From positions 1 to 13,057 of the forward strand of contig VAZQ01000016.1 of the NCBI GenBank assembly GCA_005883115.1: a stretch of DNA of 13,057 nucleotides, given 5' to 3'. The stretch comes from Alphaproteobacteria bacterium. Lineage in GTDB: Bacteria; Pseudomonadota; Alphaproteobacteria; Rhizobiales; Xanthobacteraceae. The translations under genes and the position numbers were made by a program. The notes beneath the pieces are model-generated. The model was not told the DNA's origin and ran no database searches. It saw only the letters and a program-made list of their open reading frames with translations. Positions 6,672 through 13,057 of this stretch are shown one piece after another; position 1 is the first letter of the stretch, and each line of letters opens with the position of its first letter.

Positions 6672-7428
6672 TCAAATTTCGCTCAGCGGCAGCACTGTTT
6701 CCCCGCGCAGCACCGATCGGGCTTGGGAGGTAGGGCATCCTGCTCGGTCATTAAGTACGAAGCCGGGAAGCAGCACGAGCGGCGCGCGGCTGCCTTTGCT
6801 CGCGCGCACTAGAACACGCCCCGCTGGCTCTCGATCAGTAGGATGCACCGGCAGCACAGTTGCCGCGCCGAAGGCGGGAGCAAGCGCCGGCAACACTTCG
6901 GCTAGACCATCGCCGCGCCAAATCATGCTCACCGTCCCATGCGGAGCGAGCAGCCGCGCTGCAGCCTTGATCCAGACGGAGAGCGTCTCGGCGGAACCGG
7001 CATGGGCGAGCCGGCGCTGGCGATCTGGAGAAGCTCTTTGCCGCGCTGGATCGTTAAAAGGCGGGTTCATCAGAACGCGGGCCACCGATTCGGGCCCGAG
7101 CCCGGCGGCGGCGAAGGCAGCCGCCGGCGCCGCAACGTCGAGCAGGACCGAGGTCACTCGTGCCGCGAGCCCGTTGAGTTGCGCGTTCTCGGCTGCAAGC
7201 GCAGCGAGAGCCGCATTGATTTCGACCAGCACAACCTTCGTGCCGTGGACCCGCTGCGCGAGCGCCAGTCCCGCCGCGCCCACGCCCGCGCCGAGGTCGA
7301 CCACGCGTTCCCCTGCCCGCGCTGGACGCCAGTAAAATTGCGTCGTGGCCGAAGCGGTGACCGCGGGTCGGCTGCTTGAGCCGCAGCTTGCCGCCGAGCA
7401 CGGGATCTTCGGTGACTTCAGCGGACAT
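6672..7428 (-). pseudogene. TrmN6-like N6-adenine methyltransferase, broken by a one-base frameshift
   Basis: SAM-dependent methyltransferase resembling tRNA1(Val) adenine-37 N6-methyltransferases. From ATG 7428 the first frame gives MSAEVTEDPVLGGKLRLKQP then TRGHRFGHDAILLASSAG. It then becomes Arg-rich nonsense, while the rest of the protein continues in another frame as ERVVDLGAGVGAAGLAL (SAM-binding motif I), NPPFND (motif IV of adenine-N6 methylases) and an intact C-terminus ending RGETVLPLSEI at 6672. One extra base is needed to explain the break, either in GGGG (7313-7310) or GGG (7318-7316) on the coding strand. Restored length is about 251 residues, normal for the family. Everything else is intact, so this is either a sequencing or assembly error in a G-run or a very recent mutation. 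Its first 11 bases overlap the DUF2007 gene. Confidence 0.85.
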
Positions 7429-7687
7429 CCGGGCGAAGTTCGTGTCCGAGGCCGGCGTCCTCGAGCAATGTGCGCGCATCATCGATGCAACATTGGCTGA
7501 CCAAGATGCGGCGCGGCAGGATACCGATCGAACCTTCGAGCACGCTCATGTTCTGATCGAGCACGACGTGAGGAATGTAAGCAGCGTCGAGCAAAGCGCC
7601 CACCGCGGAGACCAACACGGCATCATTGGTGCGGACGAGCTCGCGCCACTCCGCTTCGTCCTCGAACAGCGTGTCGGGCTTGCGCAA
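7418..7687 (-). CDS. DUF2007-family small protein, TTG start, 89 aa
   Basis: Matches the DUF2007 family, often labelled 'putative signal transducing protein'; the biochemical function is unknown. The core ELVRTNDAVLVSAVGALLDA (residues 15-34) followed by AYIPHVVLDQNMSVLEGSIG (35-54) and LPRRILVSQC, then a helix (DDARTLLEDAGLGHEL), is the typical alternating beta/alpha pattern. There is no ATG ahead of the conserved core. The start is a TTG at 7687, supported by a strong ribosome site just upstream. The stop overlaps the methyltransferase start by 11 bases, and I recall the same pairing in related rhizobial genomes, so the two are probably co-transcribed. It is divergent from the polyprenyl synthase gene, with a 134-base shared upstream region. 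Confidence 0.88.
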   Translation of the reverse strand: MRKPDTLFEDEAEWRELVRTNDAVLVSAVGALLDAAYIPHVVLDQNMSVLEGSIGILPRRILVSQCCIDDARTLLEDAGLGHELRPDVR

Positions 7688-7691
7688 CGGA

Positions 7692-7700
7692 CCTCCTCCT
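7692..7700 (-). promoter_or_regulatory. Ribosome binding site deciding the TTG start of the DUF2007 gene
   Basis: The minus strand reads AGGAGGAGG, two overlapping perfect AGGAGG cores (7700-7695 and 7697-7692). They end 7 and 4 bases before the TTG at 7687. This is by far the strongest Shine-Dalgarno sequence noticed in the window and explains how a TTG codon can serve as start. Confidence 0.7.
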
Positions 7701-7754
7701 CACCGCTCTCGCCCGAAGTCGCTCTCGGTCGCGAAAATGTGCGTTTTGCCGCAC

Positions 7755-7783
7755 TTGCCGCGTTACCATAGCGTTTCTATGCT
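7755..7783 (+). promoter_or_regulatory. Candidate promoter of the polyprenyl diphosphate synthase gene
   Basis: TTGCCG (7755-7760) and TATGCT (7778-7783) are separated by exactly 17 bases, a good sigma-70-type pair. The transcript would start near 7790, about 30 bases before the TTG start codon at 7822. The spacer and -10 contain the inverted repeat CATAG-CGTTT-CTATG (7767-7781), and the -35 forms the second half of a direct repeat TTGCCGCAC TTGCCGCG. Either could be a regulator site, but this is unproven. Confidence 0.5.
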
Positions 7784-7821
7784 TCCCCGTCCTTGTATTC
7801 GAGCCCTTTCCGGAGCTTCTT

Positions 7822-8832
7822 TTGGCCGTCGTCGTCCCATTTGAAACCCGTTCACCCGCCACGATCGATCGTCTCAGCGAGTTGGTGTCCGCGGACATGG
7901 AACGGGTCAATACGACGATATTGTCTCGCACCGGATCGCAAGTAGCGATGATTCCCGAGGTCGCCAATCACCTGATCTCGTCGGGCGGCAAGCGCTTGCG
8001 TCCGATCCTCACCCTCGCCATGGCGAGACTCGCGGGTTATGCCGGTGCCGGGCACGTCAAGCTCGCCGCCGCGGTCGAATTCATGCACACGGCCACGTTG
8101 CTGCACGACGATGTCGTGGACGAAAGCGAGATGCGGCGCGGTAAGCTCGCCGCCCGCATGCTGTGGGGGAACGAGGCGAGCGTCCTGGTCGGCGATTTCT
8201 TGCTCGGCCAGGCCTTCAAGATGATGGTCGAAGTCGCTTCGCTCAGGGCACTCGAAATCCTATCGTCAGCCGCCGCCGTCATTGCCGAGGGGGAGGTGAT
8301 GCAGCTCGGTGCGGCCAAGAACACCGCCACCACCGAAGACGACTATCTTGCGGTGATCCGCGCCAAGACCGCGGAACTCTTCGCCGCCGCCTGCGAGGTT
8401 GGTCCGGCGCTGGCCTCGCGCCCCAAAGACGAGCAAAGCGCCTGCCGCTCGTTCGGCATGAATCTTGGCATTGCGTTTCAGCTCGTCGATGACGCACTCG
8501 ACTACGGGGGAACCGCGGCGAAGCTCGGCAAGAACGTCGGCGATGATTTTCGTGAGGGCAAGATCACGCTGCCCGTGGTGCTCGCTTTTCGCCGGGGATC
8601 GGACACCGAACGCGCCTTCTGGCGGCGCACGCTCGAAGAAGGCGAGGCAAGCGACGCCGACCTCGAGCATGCGATCAGCCTAATGACGAAGCACCGCGCA
8701 CTCGAAGACACCGTCAAACGCGCGCAGCATTATGGCGCGATCGCGACTGACGCGCTTGCTTTGTTTCCCGCCTCCGCAATGAAGGAGGCGCTGGAGGAGG
8801 CGGTCGAGTTCTGCATCTGCCGCTCGAACTAG
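7822..8832 (+). CDS. ispB: Long-chain polyprenyl diphosphate synthase (octa-/decaprenyl type)
   Basis: Trans-isoprenyl diphosphate synthase that adds IPP units to an allylic primer to make the C40-C50 side chain of ubiquinone; alphaproteobacteria usually make Q10, but chain length cannot be read safely here. The first Asp-rich motif is DDVVD at residues 96-100 (ATLLHDDVVDESEMRRGK) and the second is DDALD at 223-227 (FQLVDDALDYGG). GGKRLRP (55-61) binds the IPP diphosphate, and GKITLPVVLA is the usual late motif. At 336 residues it is full length. The start is a TTG at 7822, with GGAG six bases upstream; it yields MAVVVPFETRSP, the N-terminus I recall for rhizobial homologues, and no ATG fits. 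It has its own candidate promoter. It is convergent with ispE, which supplies precursors further up the same pathway. Confidence 0.96.
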   Translation: MAVVVPFETRSPATIDRLSELVSADMERVNTTILSRTGSQVAMIPEVANHLISSGGKRLRPILTLAMARLAGYAGAGHVKLAAAVEFMHTATLLHDDVVDESEMRRGKLAARMLWGNEASVLVGDFLLGQAFKMMVEVASLRALEILSSAAAVIAEGEVMQLGAAKNTATTEDDYLAVIRAKTAELFAAACEVGPALASRPKDEQSACRSFGMNLGIAFQLVDDALDYGGTAAKLGKNVGDDFREGKITLPVVLAFRRGSDTERAFWRRTLEEGEASDADLEHAISLMTKHRALEDTVKRAQHYGAIATDALALFPASAMKEALEEAVEFCICRSN

Positions 8833-8908
8833 CGCCTGTGAGGCGTATGGATGCGGGTTCCTCCCGTTGCTGTGGCGGAGCGACGCGATGGGGCGCGTGT
8901 TCACCCCC

Positions 8909-9760
8909 TCATCCGCCGAACGTCGTCGCGCGCACCCACCAAATCGGATAGCCAACGCGCAGGCTACGGGCGGCCGCGCTCGCCGCGCGCGCTGAATCGA
9001 ACAGACCAAAGCACGTCGCGCCCGACCCGGACATGCGCGCGAGCCGACACTCAGGCAGCTTGCGAAGCACGGCGAGAACATTCGCGATTGCGGGCTCGAG
9101 CTCGATCGCCGGCTCCTCGAGATCGTTGCGACCGCGGGCAATTTCGTCGAGCAGCGCGGTCCCCTGGCGGGGCCACGTCGCCACCGGGGCCTGCGAGGCT
9201 GGCGGAGCGGCAAGCGCTGCGAACACGTCCCGCGTGGCGACTACGACGCCGGGATTGACGAGCACAGCGAACAGCCGCGGCAATTCGAGCGGATCGGAAA
9301 GGATATCTCCGATACCGCGCATCAAACGCGGGCGCGGATCGAGGCATACCGGCACGTCGGCGCCGGTGGTACGCGCTGCCTGCGCGAGGCGGGCATCATC
9401 CGGCACCAGGCCGTTCGCCCGCGCGAGCAGCCGCAAAGCCGCTGCTGCATCCGCCGAGCCGCCGCCGAGCCCGGCTGCGACCGGCAAGCGCTTTGTGAGC
9501 GCAAAGCGTCCGACCTTGAGAGCGTCCATGCGCTCGGCGAGCGCGCGGGCGGCCTTGAGCACGAGGTTGTCGGCGACATCGCCTGCGGCAGCCGCGGTCG
9601 GTCCACTCACGCTGAGCGCCAAAGCGTCGCCTGGCGTCAACGTCAAGGCATCCCCGACCTCGGCAAAGGCGACCAGGCTCTCGATTTCATGAAGGCCGTC
9701 GGCCCGGCGACCGAGCACGCGCAGCGTCAGATTGACCTTGGCGGGCGCTTTCTCGCGCAC
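8909..9760 (-). CDS. ispE: 4-diphosphocytidyl-2-C-methyl-D-erythritol kinase (MEP pathway)
   Basis: GHMP-family kinase that phosphorylates CDP-methylerythritol with ATP, the fourth step of the MEP route to IPP and DMAPP. The 283 residues are normal length. Family motifs appear in order: APAKVNLTLRVLGRRADGLH (residues 5-24, with K8 matching the catalytic-site lysine K10 of E. coli), the glycine-rich ATP loop PVAAGLGGGSADAAAALR (93-110), TGADVPVCL with D135 as the likely catalytic aspartate (E. coli D141), and the C-terminal MSGSGATCFGLF. The start is GTG at 9760; no in-frame ATG exists between it and the upstream TPR gene, whose stop is 19 bases away, so the two are probably one transcript. 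Only 76 bases separate its stop from the convergent polyprenyl synthase. Confidence 0.96.
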   Translation of the reverse strand: MREKAPAKVNLTLRVLGRRADGLHEIESLVAFAEVGDALTLTPGDALALSVSGPTAAAAGDVADNLVLKAARALAERMDALKVGRFALTKRLPVAAGLGGGSADAAAALRLLARANGLVPDDARLAQAARTTGADVPVCLDPRPRLMRGIGDILSDPLELPRLFAVLVNPGVVVATRDVFAALAAPPASQAPVATWPRQGTALLDEIARGRNDLEEPAIELEPAIANVLAVLRKLPECRLARMSGSGATCFGLFDSARAASAAARSLRVGYPIWWVRATTFGG

Positions 9761-9779
9761 GCTGCTTTTGCGATGTGGC

Positions 9780-11487
9780 TTAGCCGCCGCCTGGCTTCTT
9801 GTCTTCCGCCTGGGCGGCCGAGGATGTGTCGTCGGGAAGGCCCGATTTCAGCTTGGCTTCGATTTTGGCGAGATCCTCGGACTCGGGCTTAAGGTCGCGC
9901 GCGTGAGACCACTGGAAGCGCGCCTCGAGCACCCGTCCCACCCTCCAGTACGCATCGCCCAAATGATCGTTGATGGTCGGATCCTCGGGCTTGAGCTCGA
10001 TGGCGCGCTCGAGCTGCTTGACCGCTTCGTCCATGTTGCCGAGCCGATAGTAGGCCCAGCCCAGGGAGTCGACGATATAGCCGTCGTCGGCGCGCTGCTC
10101 GACCGCGCGCTTGATCATGCGCATGCCCTCATCGAGGTTGACGCCCTGGTCGATCCACGAATAGCCGAGATAATTGAGCACATGCGGCTGGTCGGGGAAA
10201 AGTTCCAGCGCCTTCTTGAGATCGGCTTCGGCTTTTGTCCATTGCTTGGCGCGCTCGAAGCAGATGCCTCGGAAATAGTAGATTACCCAGTTCGACTTCT
10301 CGGGCTTGCTGATGGTGTCGACGCCCTTGGAGTATACATCCGCGCATTCGGCGAACTGCTTGCGTCCGCGCAGCACGTTGCCGAGCGCCATGCTCGACTC
10401 GAGATCGGTCGGGTTGGCGGCGATCAGCTTTTCGAGACTTGCTTTCGCCTCATCGGTGCGATCGAGCGAATCGAGATTGAGCGCGAGCTGGATCTGCGCG
10501 TTGCGGTACAGCGGCGACGTCAGTGGCACCCGCTCATAGATCTTGTTGGCGAGTTCCGGCTTCTTCATCGCCTCATAGAGGTCGCCAAGCGACAGCAGCG
10601 CGAGCGGATGCGAGGGCGCGAGATAGAGCGAGAGTTGCAGGTAAATGAGTCCGAGATCTTCGCCGCCGCGCCTGCCAAGCGCGGCGCCGAGTCCATAGAG
10701 CACCTCGGCAGCGCCCGCCTGCGGCGTGTCGATCATCAATGGGAGCTTCTTGCCGGCTTTGAGCTCGTTCACCGCTTCCACGATGAGCGGATGGCGCGGC
10801 AGTGCTTCCTCGAATGTGGCGAAGACCTTCAGAGCGTCGTCGGTATTTCCCTGTCGCGAGAGAAAGCTTCCATAAGCCTGAACCACGCGGAGTGCCGTGG
10901 GGTCGAGCTTATAGGAGCGTTCGAAGTGCTTGGCTGCCTCCTTCCTTTGACCGGCAGGCGCCGGCGAGCTTATCGATGGAATCGGTCGCTTGCTTCGCCT
11001 CGGCCGGATTTGCCATCGTCCAGGCCGACAGCAGCGTCGCAGCAAGATCGGTGATCGGTCCGCGAATCGACTGAGCAAGCTCTTTACGTGCGGCCGGATA
11101 TTGCTTTTGTTTGATCGCACGCACCCCGAGAACGAGCCGTGCGATGCGGTCGTTCTTGTCGACCTGCAGAACGCGCTCAGCAAGCTTAACGCCTTCGTCA
11201 ATTTCGCCGTTGGCAAGCACCGCCAGGAAAGTGCGACCAAGCAGCTCATTGTTACGCGGATCGCCGCGCAGTGCAGCGCGGTAATAGGCCGCCGCCGCCG
11301 CGGCATCGCGCTGACCGCCCGCGTGCCGAGCGGCGAGATAGCTGCCTGCAGGCGAGGTGCGAGAGAAGCTCTCACGCGGCTGCTGCGCCCGAGCACAAAG
11401 CATCGCCGGCCAAGTGATGGCGAGTGCAGCCATTGCGGCCATCGCCGCACGCCGCAAAGATGGCGAAAGGATCACGGTCGACTCCAT
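9780..11487 (-). pseudogene. Exported TPR-repeat protein, split by a frameshifting deletion near 10955
   Basis: A tetratricopeptide-repeat protein in two frames. Part one starts at ATG 11487 with an export signal (MESTVILSPSLRRAAMAAMA then ALAITWPAMLCARAQQ) and runs about 175 residues of TPR-like helices to SIDKLAG, before going off-frame and stopping at 10909. Part two is open in another frame from about 10965 to 9780, starting AGQRKEAAKHFERSYKLDPT, and contains strong TPR units such as VDSLGWAYYRLGNMDEAVKQ and PTINDHLGDAYWRVGR. Homologues I recall have about 15-20 residues between the two pieces (a DWY...FKDLHAG-like stretch) that are absent here, so a deletion that is not a multiple of three is likelier than a single-base error. 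The sequence CCGGC occurs twice at the junction. The TPR scaffold probably mediates protein contacts at the envelope; the partner is unknown. ispE follows 19 bases downstream. Confidence 0.85.
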
Positions 11488-11557
11488 CTGGCGGACGAAC
11501 GCCCTCGGCGCGGCCGCATTGAGCAAAATGAACTGTTTGGGCCCGGCTCGCAATAAC

Positions 11558-11572
11558 TGCCCTGATCGGGCA
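11558..11572. repeat. Palindromic element, copy 1 (TGCCC-N5-GGGCA)
   Basis: TGCCCTGATCGGGCA: five-base arms around TGATC. It is nearly identical to the perfect palindrome at 11621-11632 except for one inserted T. It lies upstream of the TPR gene. Confidence 0.4.
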
Positions 11573-11620
11573 TGTCCACCGCCTTTGAAGGCCGGGATAA
11601 GGGCAGCATCGTGACGCCCG

Positions 11621-11632
11621 GCCCGATCGGGC
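11621..11632. repeat. Perfect 12-bp palindrome, copy 2 (GCCCGATCGGGC)
   Basis: GCCCGATCGGGC reads the same on both strands. Its centre is about 61-62 bases from the centre of copy 1, close to six helical turns, as is often seen for paired operators. GC-rich palindromes also arise by chance at this base composition, so a regulatory role is unproven. Confidence 0.4.
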
Positions 11633-11793
11633 ACCAGCTTTAGGGGATTTCGATTTTCGGGTCCGCCGTACCGCGGCGCTTTTGCGGAAATCGGCTATCA
11701 GGACCCTCAGGAGGGATTCGGAAGCTTGATCTCGCGGTTTTTTGGAACAGCGCCAAATTGGCCGGCCTGAGGGATAGGCCGTGAAAAATCCCT

Positions 11794-13057
11794 TCACATA
11801 TACGAATAGTTTGGGCCGCCGCCGCCCTCGGGAGGAACCCAGGTGATGTTCTCGTTGGGATCCTTGATGTCGCATGTTTTGCAGTGGACGCAATTCTGCG
11901 CGTTGATCACGAAACGGGGTGAACCGCTCTCCTCCACCCATTCGTACACGCCGGCGGGGCAGTACCGCGCCGAAGGCCCACCATAACGCTCAAGCTCGGA
12001 CGCCTTCTGCAGAGCGAGGTCGCCGACTTTCAGGTGCACCGGCTGGTCCTCTTCATGATTGGTGTTGGAGAGAAACACCGAGGACAGGCGATCGAAGGTG
12101 ATCTTGCCGTCGGGCTTGGGATAGGTGATCGGGGCGCACTGCGCCGCCGGCTTGAGGCTCGCCCAATCGGGCTTGCCATGGCCCAGCGTGCCCAACAGCG
12201 AGAAGCCCGCCGTATTGGTCCACATGTCGAAGCCGCCGAGGCCTATGCCCAACAACGTACCGAAGCGCGACCATAGCGGCTTAGCATTGCGAACTTTCCA
12301 GAGATCGGCGCCGATCGCGGAGGGGCGCCAGGCGGCGTCGTAGTCAGCGAGCTCATCGTTGCTGCGGCCGGCGTCGAGTGCAGCGGCAACCTGATCGGCC
12401 GCGAGCATTCCCGAGAGCATCGCGTTGTGGCTGCCCTTGATGCGCGGCACATTCATGAAGCCGGCTGCGCAGCCTATGAGTGCACCGCCGGGAAACGCGA
12501 GCTTCGGCACCGACTGCCAGCCCCCCTCTGTCAATGCGCGCGCGCCATAACAGAGCCGCTTGCCGCCCTCGAACGTTGTGCGCACCAGCGGATGAGTCTT
12601 GAAGCGCTGGAATTCCTCGTATGGCGAGAGGTAGGGATTTTCGTAATTGAGATGGAGCACGAAGCCGACCGACACGAGCCGATCGTCAAAATGATAGAGG
12701 AACGAGCCACCGCCCGTGCGGTTGTCGAGCGGCCAGCCAAACGTGTGCTGCACCAATCCGGGACGATGTTTTTCCGGCGCGACCTGCCACAGCTCCTTCA
12801 GACCGAGCCCGAATTTCTGTGGTTCGCGACCTTGGCGCAGGGCGAAGCGCTGCTCAAGTATCTTGGTGAGGCTGCCGTGGGCGCCCTCAGCGAACAACGT
12901 GTACTTCGCACGCAGCTCCATGCCGCGGGTGAAGCTATCCTTGTGATGCCCGTCCTTGGCAACGCCCATGTCGCCGGTGGCGACGCCTGCCACGGCGCCG
13001 TTACCATCGAACAGGACCTCGGCGGCGGCAAAGCCCGGATAGATTTCAACCCCCAAC
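11794..13057 (-). CDS. Electron transfer flavoprotein-ubiquinone oxidoreductase, C-terminal 420 residues (5' end outside window)
   Basis: ETF-QO is an inner-membrane-associated flavo-iron-sulfur protein that passes electrons from reduced ETF (fatty-acid and amino-acid oxidation) to ubiquinone. The visible part ends with the diagnostic 4Fe-4S ferredoxin-like domain: C366 in RYCPAGVYEW, then C389, C392 and C395 in NCVHCKTCDIKDP (numbered from the first full codon in the window), spaced much like the four ligands of human ETF-QO. Upstream are GCAAGFMNVPRIKGSHNAML, typical of the FAD/quinone region, and LFAEGAHGSLTK. The usual C-terminus GGGGPNYSYM precedes the stop at 11794. The TTG at 13056 is an internal leucine, not a start. 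About 135 N-terminal residues, including the dinucleotide-binding loop, should lie beyond the window edge. I see no break in the visible frame. Confidence 0.96.
   Translation of the reverse strand, partial: LGVEIYPGFAAAEVLFDGNGAVAGVATGDMGVAKDGHHKDSFTRGMELRAKYTLFAEGAHGSLTKILEQRFALRQGREPQKFGLGLKELWQVAPEKHRPGLVQHTFGWPLDNRTGGGSFLYHFDDRLVSVGFVLHLNYENPYLSPYEEFQRFKTHPLVRTTFEGGKRLCYGARALTEGGWQSVPKLAFPGGALIGCAAGFMNVPRIKGSHNAMLSGMLAADQVAAALDAGRSNDELADYDAAWRPSAIGADLWKVRNAKPLWSRFGTLLGIGLGGFDMWTNTAGFSLLGTLGHGKPDWASLKPAAQCAPITYPKPDGKITFDRLSSVFLSNTNHEEDQPVHLKVGDLALQKASELERYGGPSARYCPAGVYEWVEESGSPRFVINAQNCVHCKTCDIKDPNENITWVPPEGGGGPNYSYM

Larger units (their letters stand above)
11488..11793. other. 306-base spacer between ETF-QO and the TPR gene
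   Basis: I find no convincing gene, RNA or promoter here. The short open frames lack ribosome sites and family resemblance. It should contain the promoter of the TPR-ispE unit and the end of the ETF-QO transcript. Visible structure is limited to two similar GATC-centred palindromes (listed separately) and a 6-bp stem CGGCCT/AGGCCG (11763-11768 with 11776-11781) 13 bases beyond the ETF-QO stop, which lacks a T-run. Confidence 0.6.

Noticed and set aside
7308..7320. Programmed frameshifting as an explanation for the split methyltransferase
   Set aside because: I see no slippery heptamer, no internal Shine-Dalgarno at the right spacing and no strong downstream hairpin. Error or mutation in a G-run is simpler.
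8833..8845. CGCCT-GTG-AGGCG hairpin right after the polyprenyl synthase stop as a terminator
   Set aside because: Five base pairs with no T-run; such stems are common by chance at this GC content.
9732..11054. 440-codon plus-strand open frame
   Set aside because: It lies antisense to the TPR gene and the start of ispE, its composition mirrors TPR codons in GC-rich DNA, and the minus-strand frames carry clear TPR and GHMP-kinase motifs.
11763..11781. CGGCCT-N7-AGGCCG stem beyond the ETF-QO stop as an intrinsic terminator
   Set aside because: The stem is only 6 bp and is not followed by a T-run on the transcript side, so it is too weak to call.
1..13057. CRISPR array, insertion sequence, integrase, toxin-antitoxin pair, tRNA or rRNA
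   Set aside because: I looked for regular repeats, transposase or integrase motifs and tRNA-like cloverleaf ends (CCA, GTTCGA arm) and found none. The genes are ordinary core-genome types.

Overview
The window looks like ordinary chromosomal DNA from a high-GC alphaproteobacterium of the order Hyphomicrobiales (Rhizobiales), close to the Bradyrhizobium/Rhodopseudomonas/Xanthobacteraceae group. I infer this from protein similarities recalled from memory and from a gene order familiar from that group: ETF-QO, TPR protein, ispE, polyprenyl synthase, DUF2007 protein, methyltransferase, S49 peptidase, glyQ, glyS. I see no phage, insertion sequence, CRISPR array, toxin-antitoxin pair, rRNA or tRNA.

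Layout from left to right. glyS (minus strand) fills 1-2251 and lacks at most its stop codon. An unrecognised secreted-protein gene (2402-2986, plus) sits inverted between glyS and the glyQ operon. glyQ (3336-4277, minus) is followed, with an ATGA overlap, by a tandem CDGSH iron-sulfur protein (3085-3339, minus). A TctC/Bug-type periplasmic binding protein (4427-5407, plus) is divergent from glyQ and converges on a two-gene minus-strand unit: an S49 Ser-Lys peptidase (5636-6541) and a 67-residue single-span membrane protein (5414-5617). Next on the minus strand are a TrmN6-like methyltransferase broken by a one-base frameshift (6672-7428) and a DUF2007 protein (7418-7687). A polyprenyl diphosphate synthase (7822-8832, plus) diverges from these and converges on ispE (8909-9760, minus). 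ispE lies 19 bases downstream of a TPR-protein gene (9780-11487, minus) split by a frameshifting deletion. After a 306-base spacer comes the C-terminal 420 residues of ETF-ubiquinone oxidoreductase (11794-13057, minus), whose 5' end is outside the window.

Functionally there is a translation group (both glycyl-tRNA synthetase subunits and a possible tRNA methyltransferase) and a loose isoprenoid/quinone theme. IspE belongs to the MEP pathway that makes C5 units, the polyprenyl synthase builds the quinone side chain, and ETF-QO reduces the finished ubiquinone.

No new multi-gene system is evident. The points most worth checking are a sharp drop in GC together with a roughly 60-residue insertion in the 3' third of glyS, the two broken genes (methyltransferase and TPR protein), and the coupling of a tandem CDGSH protein to glyQ. 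Coordinates were read by hand. Family calls rest on motifs and recalled similarity, not on database searches.
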